NCBI GenBank assembly: GCA_046482855.1
Contig: JAWOEH010000220.1
Span: 1 to 18,083 of the forward strand
Reading direction: 5' to 3'
DNA length: 18,083 nt
Source of the DNA: CAYVSF01 sp046482855
GTDB lineage: Bacteria; Bacteroidota; Bacteroidia; Bacteroidales; UBA12077
Every line of letters starts with the position of its first letter. Within the stretch, counting starts at the first letter, position 1. Shown piece after piece: positions 6,556-13,612 of the stretch. The translations under genes were made by a program, and so were the position numbers. The notes beneath the pieces are model-generated. The model had not been told where the DNA came from. It saw only the letters and a list, made by a program, of their open reading frames with translations, and did no database searches.

Positions 6556-7920
6556 ATGGAACGTAGAAACGAAAAAGTGCTTATTGTAGATGATGATCAG
6601 GCTATTCTGACAACTGTACAACTATTTTTGGAAGAGCATTTTGAACAGGTGCATATTGAATCCAATCCTAATTATCTCCCTGAAATAGTAACACGTCGAG
6701 AGTATAGTGTAGTTGTGCTTGACATGAACTTTCGCCGGGGTCGCATGGATGGCGGCGAAGGAATGCTTTGGCTAAAACGATTACAAGAAATGGCCCCTAA
6801 AACCGCAGTGGTTATTATGACTGCCTATGGCGACGTAGAACTTGCCGTAGAAGCGATGAAGCAAGGGGCGTTTGATTTTGTCGTTAAGCCCTGGAAAAAC
6901 GTGCGTCTTCTTACCGCTGTTATGGCTGCTGCCAACTATGCCAGAGAGCAAAGAAAACCAGCAACTCCCAACTGCAGGAAATCTGCTTTGAATACACTTG
7001 GTGTTCCCGAACTATTGGGCAATTCTTTAGCCATGCAGCATATTCGTGCTATGCTTTCGAAGGTTGCCGCTACCGAAGCCTCGGTAGTTGTTACAGGAGA
7101 AAATGGCACCGGAAAAGGGATGGTCGCACGGCAACTTCATACTCAGTCGGCACGGTGTCAGGGGCCTTTTGTGTCGGTGGATATGGGCACCCTGACGGAT
7201 ACACTCATCGAAAGCGAACTGTTTGGTTATAAGGCAGGTGCATTTACCGATGCCAAAAAGGATAAAACCGGTCGTATGGAACTGGCAAACGGGGGGACTC
7301 TATTCCTGGATGAAATTGCCAACCTTTCATGGGATAAGCAGGCTTTGTTACTAAAGGCTATTGAAGAGCGCCAAATAACACCTCTGGGAGCAGAAAGCTC
7401 TGTGAAGTTGGATGTTCGACTAATTACAGCTACTCATCAACCATTGGAACAGCTAGTAGCGGCTGGAGCTTTCCGCCAGGATCTTTACTATCGGATCAAT
7501 ACCTTTATCATTGAAGTGCCTCCTTTACGCGATCGTTTAGACGATTTAGAGGTTTTGGTGCCTTTCTTTTATGAGCAAATTTGCCGCCAGCACAATAAAC
7601 ATTGTCGCTTAAAGGAGATTCCCTTCATGGCCGCCCTCAAGCAGCATAATTGGCCAGGAAATGTCCGTGAGTTACGCAATGTGTTGGAGCGAACGATTGT
7701 ACTGTCAGATGAAAACGAAGAAATTGTCCGACCTCAACTTGCTGTTTATCAAATAGATTATTCTTTGCGACCCCGGAATTTTGATTTGCACGAAAATGAA
7801 AAGTTTCTTGTTAAAAATGCGCTGGAGGCGTGTGATGGGAATATTAGTAAAGCGGCACGCATGCTTGGAATAGATAGAAATGCCCTTTATCGAAGAATGA
7901 AAAAATATGATATCAATTAG
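6556..7920 (+). CDS. Sigma54-dependent response regulator, NtrC/AtoC type
   Basis: A 454-residue transcription activator that opens sigma54 promoters when phosphorylated. Domains: receiver (about 6-125) with acidic pocket VDDD (11-14), phospho-acceptor Asp56 in VVVLDMNF, Thr89 and Lys111 in VVKPW; AAA+ domain (about 153-380) with Walker A GENGTGKG (181-188), sigma54-contact loop GAFTDA (228-233), Walker B TLFLDEI (248-254) and arginine-finger region FRQDLYYRIN; Fis-type helix-turn-helix at the C-terminus, NISKAARMLGIDRNALYRR. The contact loop is GAFTDA rather than GAFTGA, but the essential Phe-Thr pair is kept. The stop overlaps the start of the kinase gene by 14 bases, so they are translationally coupled partners. 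The likely target is the divergent permease gene, and other sites elsewhere are probable. Confidence 0.95.
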   Translation: MERRNEKVLIVDDDQAILTTVQLFLEEHFEQVHIESNPNYLPEIVTRREYSVVVLDMNFRRGRMDGGEGMLWLKRLQEMAPKTAVVIMTAYGDVELAVEAMKQGAFDFVVKPWKNVRLLTAVMAAANYAREQRKPATPNCRKSALNTLGVPELLGNSLAMQHIRAMLSKVAATEASVVVTGENGTGKGMVARQLHTQSARCQGPFVSVDMGTLTDTLIESELFGYKAGAFTDAKKDKTGRMELANGGTLFLDEIANLSWDKQALLLKAIEERQITPLGAESSVKLDVRLITATHQPLEQLVAAGAFRQDLYYRINTFIIEVPPLRDRLDDLEVLVPFFYEQICRQHNKHCRLKEIPFMAALKQHNWPGNVRELRNVLERTIVLSDENEEIVRPQLAVYQIDYSLRPRNFDLHENEKFLVKNALEACDGNISKAARMLGIDRNALYRRMKKYDIN

Positions 7921-9262
7921 ATATAGCCTGGGGATTACCGCACGTGTACTACTGCTTGTAGGCTCTGTTTTTTTGGTGGCTTCACTGCCGTTGGAGTGGA
8001 GCCGGGCATTTACCTGGGTGCTGGTTGTGTTGCTTGTTCTCATCCAAATTTGGTCACTTATTAACTTTCTGAATCGTTCGCACGAAAGGTGGATTGATTT
8101 TCTTGAGCATCTTGAAAATGCGGATGCAACCATTCGTCCCTCGGGAAAGGAGCACCCTAAAGATGTACTGAAACACCTAGAAAAAGTAACCGATATATTT
8201 CTGCAGACCCGTTTACGGGAACAGGAGCAATATTATTTGTTGCGCCACATCATGGATAAAACATCCACGGGATTTCTGCTGGTCGATACGCAATTGAGGT
8301 TGCAGTTGGCGAACGATTCCGCTTATAAGTGGTTAGATCTGCAATTGGGACAAAAAGTTGATCAACTCTCTTTTTCGTGGGAAGATCTTTCCCAATTGGC
8401 CCAAGATGACCAGGAGGGAGCTCTTGAAATTGTAAGAGCAGGTAAGAAGTTTTGGCTGACTATTCATGCCTCAAAAGTACGACAGGGGAATAGCTGGTAC
8501 TGTTTGCTAACATTAACCGATGTGTATGCGCATATGAGGCGGAAAGAAATGAATGCCTGGCAGTCCTTAACGCGCACGCTTAATCATGAAATAATGAACT
8601 CTGTTACACCCATCAGCTCTCTGGCTGAAACCGCTTTGGCGCAACTTCCGGGTATTGCTCAAAACAAAGATACGGCGCTGATTCGGTTAAAACGGGCGCT
8701 GGAAACAATACATAATCGGAGCCAAGGCCTTTATGATTTTGTTCAGGAGTTCCGGAAACTTACAAAGGCACCCCGTTTAGAGCTAAAAATGCAACAGGTT
8801 GCCATTCCGCTGGAAGAAGCAATGGAGTTACTTAAGCCCAGAATGGATCAGGCAGGTATTGAGCTTCAGAAGCACTTTCCATCTGATCTTTCCGAAGTGC
8901 CCTTGGATGGGAGGTGGGTGGTTCAGGTATTTCTTAATTTGTTAGGGAATGCCATTGATGCGTTACATCAGAGCAGTGAGAAAGTAATTTCTATCCATGT
9001 GAAGGAAAATGCGGAATCTATTTGGGTACGTATCCACGATACCGGCCCGGGTATTCCCAAAGAGCAGAGCGAGCAGCTTTTTGAGCCTTTCTTTAGCACC
9101 AAGGAGCATGGTACAGGTATTGGCCTTACCTTTTCGCAAAAGCTCATGCAACTCCATGGGGGCCAACTCTACATCGATCCTGATACAGCCATTGGAGCTG
9201 CTTTTGTTGTGCTTTTCCAAAAGACCGCAACAGGGAAAAAAGTTTCTGATGCATCTGACTAG
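7907..9262 (+). CDS. NtrY-like sensor histidine kinase
   Basis: A 451-residue membrane-bound histidine kinase, the partner of the upstream regulator. Seen: two membrane helices at about 12-29 and 34-55 with only a few residues between them, a coiled linker, a PAS-like domain (about 112-205, core TGFLLVDTQLRLQLAND), a dimerisation helix with the H box LNHEIMNSVTPIS (225-237, phospho-acceptor His227), and an ATPase domain with N box FLNLLGNAIDAL (342-353), G1 DTGPGI (378-383), F box EPFFSTK (393-399) and G2 GTGIGL (402-407). With so little exposed to the periplasm, the signal must come from the membrane, the cytoplasm through the PAS domain, or a partner protein. The start ATG lies within the end of the regulator gene. 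Confidence 0.94.
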   Translation: MISIRYSLGITARVLLLVGSVFLVASLPLEWSRAFTWVLVVLLVLIQIWSLINFLNRSHERWIDFLEHLENADATIRPSGKEHPKDVLKHLEKVTDIFLQTRLREQEQYYLLRHIMDKTSTGFLLVDTQLRLQLANDSAYKWLDLQLGQKVDQLSFSWEDLSQLAQDDQEGALEIVRAGKKFWLTIHASKVRQGNSWYCLLTLTDVYAHMRRKEMNAWQSLTRTLNHEIMNSVTPISSLAETALAQLPGIAQNKDTALIRLKRALETIHNRSQGLYDFVQEFRKLTKAPRLELKMQQVAIPLEEAMELLKPRMDQAGIELQKHFPSDLSEVPLDGRWVVQVFLNLLGNAIDALHQSSEKVISIHVKENAESIWVRIHDTGPGIPKEQSEQLFEPFFSTKEHGTGIGLTFSQKLMQLHGGQLYIDPDTAIGAAFVVLFQKTATGKKVSDASD

Positions 9263-9304
9263 TTGAATAGTAATCTTTTAAACACACAATAAAACAACAC
9301 AAAC

Positions 9305-10351
9305 ATGAAAATGTCTACACACTTCAGCCATCTCGTACTCGGTTTTTTATCGATTGCTTTAGTAACCGGATGCACGGGCGGAGAACAAGGAAATTCTCTT
9401 CTACCTGACACTTCTGGTCCCGGGCCCTTGGGACAAACCTATCCTGGAGAGAAGGCTGAACTATTTGCCTCTGGTATTGCCTCAACAGGCCTGTCCTCCA
9501 GAGATGTGACGATCACCCCCGAGGGGAATGAGGTCTGTTTTGCTCTTTCATCGCACGACTTTTCCTATGCGTCTCTTTTCATCAGCAAAAAAACCGAGGC
9601 AGGATGGACACAGCCGACAATTTTGCCCTTTGCTACCAACAGCAAGTACATCTTTTATGAACCTGCTTTTTCTCCTGATGGTAAGCGTATTTATTTCTTG
9701 TCTAATCGCCCGGCCGATGGCGAAGGAGCGCCTGTGAGTGAAGATATTTGGTACAGTGAACGTACAGAAAATGGATGGGGCAAGCCCGTAAACGCCGGCG
9801 CAGGGGTTAATACAGCAAGCAACGAGTTTTTCGCCTCCTTAACGAACGATGGAACGCTCTATTTTACCCGTGCTGATACAAGCGACGGACGAGAGTATAT
9901 TTACCGGGCTAAACGCCAGGCAGACACATTTGCAAACGCCAAGCGATTACCCCGGCAGGTGAATTGTGGCACAACCCAGTTCAATGCTTTTGTAGCCCCC
10001 GATGAGAGTTATGTAATAGTACCTGCCTTCGGTCGCGATGATAGCTTTGGAGGGGCTGATTATTACATCTCTTTCCGCAATGAGGCTGATGAGTGGAGTG
10101 AACCCCAAAACATGGGATCAAGAGTAAATAGTGCTGCCCAAGCGGAGTGGTCGCCCTATGTTTCGCCTGATGGGAATTATTTCTTTTTCATGTCCAATAG
10201 AATTCCTGATAAAGCAAGGCAAAAGCGTATGTCCTATGCTTTCTTCGACTCCTTACAAACAAATCCTTATAATGGAACCTCTAATACCTTTTGGATACAG
10301 GCTACTTTTATCGACTCATTGAAAGCCAATGCTGTATTCTCCAGAAATTAA
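9305..10351 (+). CDS. PD40-repeat beta-propeller lipoprotein
   Basis: A 348-residue exported lipoprotein: basic start, hydrophobic stretch and lipobox LVTGC with acylated Cys23. Behind it come repeated PD40/WD40-like strands of the kind found in TolB: TPEGNEVCFAL, SPDGKRIYFLSNRP, NDGTLYFTR, APDESYVIVPAF and SPDGNYFFFMSNR, enough for most of a propeller. Such proteins act in the periplasm or on the outer membrane as binding scaffolds; no catalytic residues are recognisable. It starts 43 bases after the kinase stop with no terminator or clear promoter between, so it is probably in the same operon. It may be a sensory or structural partner of the kinase/permease circuit, which is inference from position only. 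No strong terminator follows; an 8-bp AT-only inverted repeat (10377-10384 with 10401-10408) is weak. Confidence 0.85.
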   Translation: MKMSTHFSHLVLGFLSIALVTGCTGGEQGNSLLPDTSGPGPLGQTYPGEKAELFASGIASTGLSSRDVTITPEGNEVCFALSSHDFSYASLFISKKTEAGWTQPTILPFATNSKYIFYEPAFSPDGKRIYFLSNRPADGEGAPVSEDIWYSERTENGWGKPVNAGAGVNTASNEFFASLTNDGTLYFTRADTSDGREYIYRAKRQADTFANAKRLPRQVNCGTTQFNAFVAPDESYVIVPAFGRDDSFGGADYYISFRNEADEWSEPQNMGSRVNSAAQAEWSPYVSPDGNYFFFMSNRIPDKARQKRMSYAFFDSLQTNPYNGTSNTFWIQATFIDSLKANAVFSRN

Positions 10352-10498
10352 TTGTTTTATCGGAATCAAATTAGCAACTAATAAATTTTTAATAAACTGA
10401 TTATTAGTAAAAATATGGTAATGTTTGAATAGTTTAATTTGGTATGTTGATGGCTTTCAAGAATGATTTTCTAAGCTTTGTCTTTCTTGCTAGTATAT

Positions 10499-10530
10499 AA
10501 AAACGAAGCGGCTTCAAAAGCCGCTTCGTT
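10499..10530 (-). terminator. Strong terminator of the patatin/S9 peptidase unit
   Basis: A 13-bp perfect stem, AACGAAGCGGCTT (10502-10514) with AAGCCGCTTCGTT (10518-10530), around a 3-base loop. On the minus strand it is followed by a run of T (opposite A 10499-10503) and begins 26 bases after the peptidase stop. On the plus strand it is followed by A residues, so it would not be an efficient intrinsic terminator for the lipoprotein gene. Confidence 0.85.
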
Positions 10531-10555
10531 AAAAAGTTTGTATATATCGGTTCTT

Positions 10556-12445
10556 TTATTCCGATACAGGTTCTTCTTTCATGTAGGTATTCAGAAAGTT
10601 CAATATTTGTTTATACCCTTTTATCTCATTCTCTTTCTTTCGGAATCCATGACCTTCATCGGGAAATACTACATACTCAACCGGCACATTGTTCTCTTTT
10701 AAAGCTTCCACAATTTCGTCGGATTCTACCTGAAGAACGCGGGGATCATTCGCTCCCTGAAGAACCATTACGGGATTTTGTACCCTATGTGCATGAAAGA
10801 GTGGTGAAATATCGCGTAATCTTACTGAATCTTCAGTATAAGGGTCGCCTAGTTCAGTATATAATGCTTCTCTGAATGACTCCCAATAAGGGGGGATTGA
10901 CTTGAGTGTACGTAACCAATTGGTCACGCCAAATATATTTACGCCTACTTTAAACTCTTCAGGTGCAAAGGTCATCGCGGCCATTGTCATATATCCACCA
11001 TAACTACCCCCGATGATGCCAATCTTTTCAGTATCAATGTAGGATTGTGATTGTAACCATTTTTTGCCCCATATACAGTCTTTTAGGTCTTTGTCGCCAT
11101 GATTGCGGTCGTCCATGCTGTAGAAGGTTTTCCCGTAGCCACTGCTACCTCGGTTATTTACAGCCAGAACAGCATAGCCGTGATTAACCAGGTATTGAAT
11201 TAGAGGCGAATAGCCAACGCGTGATTGACCTCCCGGGCCTCCATGTACCCAAACAAGGGCAGGGACTTTGTTATCGGAAGTTGCTGTTTGAGGCTTGTAA
11301 TAGATAGCAGGGATTTCAACTCCGTCGAACGAAGGGTACCGAACAACTGTTGCCGATACCAGATCTTTGGGGTTGATGGCTTCATTTAAACTGTTTGTAA
11401 GCTTTTTGAGGTTTTCAGTTTCAAAATTGTACACATAGATGTTGCTTGGAGCTTTTGATGTTCCTACGGTCAGTCGCATTTGCGTTTCGCTGTCCGAAAT
11501 GGCCACAGAGGTGATGTTCCCATCCGGAATATCCGGAAAGTCAATCCAATTTTGTGTTGCTGTTTCCATTATTTTCAGACTGTTTCTGCCATCTTCGTTT
11601 AGAGCAATTACCCGGTATTTTTCCTTTTCACTCAGGTAACTGTACATTACATCCCAATCGGCCTGGTAAAGAATAGCCTTTTTGCCCGTATTGATATCAT
11701 AAGAGGCGAGGTAGGCAAATTCCTGATCTGCATTGGTAATATAAAAAAATGTATCGGAGTTTTTAGTAAAGCCGCTACCCTTATAATTGGCCGGTTTATC
11801 CGAAATTTCCTCCATTTCTCCCGATTTTCTGTCCAGCAGGAATAGTTTGTTTTCCGTATTTGTAATGCTTTTTGTAAGCGCCAGGTATTGTTCATTATCC
11901 GACAAGCCTGCTACATCGAAACCCTTTTCATTTTTATAAAGCATTTCGGACTTGCGGGTATCAAGCGGCATTTTGTACAAATCGAAAAAGCGCGCGTCTC
12001 TTTTTGTGGAAAGATAGTACATCGCTTTTTTGTCGTCGCTCCACCCCATAAATTGAGCTTTTTCTTTTTCTCCGGGCGTTAGGTCTCTGACCTCACTCGT
12101 GTCATTTAGTAAGTAAATGTGGTTGATTTCATTCCCTCCCTTATCGGCTGTGTAGAGAATTTGATTGGTACCCGGAACATAATCAAGTGCAAATAGTGAC
12201 TCCTTTTCTGAAAAGGTTCTCTGAGTCTTCTGTCCATTGTCAATATTGATTTCATAGACATTGAAAATCCCGGATTTATCACTGCTTATGAGCAAATGCG
12301 TTTCGTCATCGGAGAAGGCTCCTCCGCTTATGCGGGTATTTTGATAGAATTGCTCAATGGTGTAGGTTTCGGGATTGCGCTTTTCCGTGTTCTTACAAGA
12401 AAACAGAAGAAGCGGGACGAAAATAAATAAAAGGCTCTTTTTCAT
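10556..12445 (-). CDS. S9-family prolyl oligopeptidase lipoprotein
   Basis: A 629-residue serine peptidase of the prolyl oligopeptidase family (dipeptidyl or acylaminoacyl peptidase-like), which trims short peptides. The N-terminus MKKSLLFIFVPLLLFSC is a lipoprotein signal with acylated Cys17, so the enzyme is anchored on the periplasmic or outer surface. Residues about 30-360 form a beta-propeller that limits access to short substrates; the alpha/beta hydrolase domain follows, with oxyanion motif WVHGGPGG (399-406), nucleophile Ser481 in GGSYGGYM, Asp567 in GANDPRV and His599 in DEGHGF. The full catalytic triad is present and length is normal. It is 48 bases behind the patatin gene on the same strand, with no promoter recognised between, so the two are probably co-transcribed. 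A role in scavenging peptides is family knowledge; the exact specificity is not readable. Confidence 0.93.
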   Translation of the reverse strand: MKKSLLFIFVPLLLFSCKNTEKRNPETYTIEQFYQNTRISGGAFSDDETHLLISSDKSGIFNVYEINIDNGQKTQRTFSEKESLFALDYVPGTNQILYTADKGGNEINHIYLLNDTSEVRDLTPGEKEKAQFMGWSDDKKAMYYLSTKRDARFFDLYKMPLDTRKSEMLYKNEKGFDVAGLSDNEQYLALTKSITNTENKLFLLDRKSGEMEEISDKPANYKGSGFTKNSDTFFYITNADQEFAYLASYDINTGKKAILYQADWDVMYSYLSEKEKYRVIALNEDGRNSLKIMETATQNWIDFPDIPDGNITSVAISDSETQMRLTVGTSKAPSNIYVYNFETENLKKLTNSLNEAINPKDLVSATVVRYPSFDGVEIPAIYYKPQTATSDNKVPALVWVHGGPGGQSRVGYSPLIQYLVNHGYAVLAVNNRGSSGYGKTFYSMDDRNHGDKDLKDCIWGKKWLQSQSYIDTEKIGIIGGSYGGYMTMAAMTFAPEEFKVGVNIFGVTNWLRTLKSIPPYWESFREALYTELGDPYTEDSVRLRDISPLFHAHRVQNPVMVLQGANDPRVLQVESDEIVEALKENNVPVEYVVFPDEGHGFRKKENEIKGYKQILNFLNTYMKEEPVSE

Positions 12446-12493
12446 GATTTATTGTTTTTTGTATTGGTGTTGATTAGTAAAAGGTTATTTTAA

Positions 12494-13450
12494 TTACGAG
12501 GTTTTTATGCTTTTGTCCAACCACTCAAAATAGTTTCGCACTCCCTCTTTTCCACTTTGCACTAACTCCGGCATGCGTGTTTTTACTTTGCTGAAATCCG
12601 TTGCCTGTATGTCCAGTGTATCAATCAGTACTGAACGATTCCAATCGTGTGGTTCCAGGTGTGCCTGATTGGCCATCTCCATCAGGTAGGCTACAAGCGA
12701 GGTACTATAACTCCTTATACCCTGTATCTCTTTGGGTGGTTGAGGCATATGTCGGCGTAAATTGTCGATGCCTGCCTTGGTATCCAGCCAAAGACCCAAC
12801 GTTTCTTTATTTATCGGATCGGAGGCTTGGGTTGTTGTATGGTAGGGGGGCGCATCAAAAAGATCGATTGGGTAGTTGTAGGCCATGCCTCCGTCTACCA
12901 TAACTGAGCCATTCCATTTTATTGATTTAAAAAACAGGGGAATGCTCATTGACATCCGCACAGCTTTTGCAATGGGAGTATAATTGTTATGTTGATGGGA
13001 GAAAATTACCGGTGTTTGTCGGGAAAGATCGGTGGCAACCACAAATAGCTGTTTGTAGTTATTGGGCTGTACCCCGTGCAGCTCATTTAATTCCATAAAG
13101 TTGAGTTGACCGGAGCCCGTTTTTTGTTTCATCTTTTCCATTAACCAGCCAGAAAAGGCATCCCCTTTATACCAACCATAGTGTTTGAAAAAACGCCAGA
13201 TATTTTTAGCTAGCCAACTACTATCCATGAAAGATTCAAAATCCATGTCGTTCACCACAATATCGGTAATTTCTTTCGGTGTATAACCAACGGCCAATAA
13301 GGCTGCTGTAATCGCTCCTGCGGAGGTACCCGCTACACGTTTTAATTTGCCCAGACAAGTGCGTTCATGCAACGCCTCCAAGGCACCCGCATAAGCAACT
13401 CCTTTTACACCTCCGCCTTTGAAAACAAGGTTCTGGTAGTTGTGGTCCAT
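12494..13450 (-). CDS. Patatin-like phospholipase
   Basis: A 318-residue lipid acyl hydrolase with the Ser-Asp dyad of patatin. Seen: oxyanion loop KGGGVKG (11-17), nucleophile elbow GTSAG (41-45, Ser43), and the catalytic aspartate in VDGGMAYNYP (185-194, Asp186). There is no signal peptide or membrane helix, so it is predicted to be cytoplasmic or peripheral. It lacks the outer-membrane beta-barrel domain that many Bacteroidota patatins (PlpD type) carry; it belongs to the shorter, RssA/YjjU-like kind. It is the first gene of a probable two-gene unit with the S9 peptidase and divergent from the chemotaxis receptor gene. I saw no clean TAnnTTTG element upstream of its ATG. Confidence 0.9.
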   Translation of the reverse strand: MDHNYQNLVFKGGGVKGVAYAGALEALHERTCLGKLKRVAGTSAGAITAALLAVGYTPKEITDIVVNDMDFESFMDSSWLAKNIWRFFKHYGWYKGDAFSGWLMEKMKQKTGSGQLNFMELNELHGVQPNNYKQLFVVATDLSRQTPVIFSHQHNNYTPIAKAVRMSMSIPLFFKSIKWNGSVMVDGGMAYNYPIDLFDAPPYHTTTQASDPINKETLGLWLDTKAGIDNLRRHMPQPPKEIQGIRSYSTSLVAYLMEMANQAHLEPHDWNRSVLIDTLDIQATDFSKVKTRMPELVQSGKEGVRNYFEWLDKSIKTS

Positions 13451-13578
13451 TGTAATTTTTCTTTACAAGATAATGAAAATACTGTAAAACTGTAGCTTTC
13501 TTTTATTTAACCTATGATTGTTCATGTAGTTTATAGTATTTGCATGTCAGAGTTAGTAAAAATGATGAAAAAATGAAG

Positions 13579-13586
13579 TATCTTTG
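13579..13586 (+). promoter_or_regulatory. -7 element before the chemotaxis receptor gene
   Basis: TATCTTTG is an exact TAnnTTTG, giving a predicted transcript start near 13593. No TTG is found at the proper distance upstream. The leader would be about 20 bases to the ATG at 13613, or 41 to the alternative ATG at 13634. Confidence 0.4.
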
Positions 13587-13612
13587 GTATCCATTGCTTA
13601 TATTTAGCCTAC

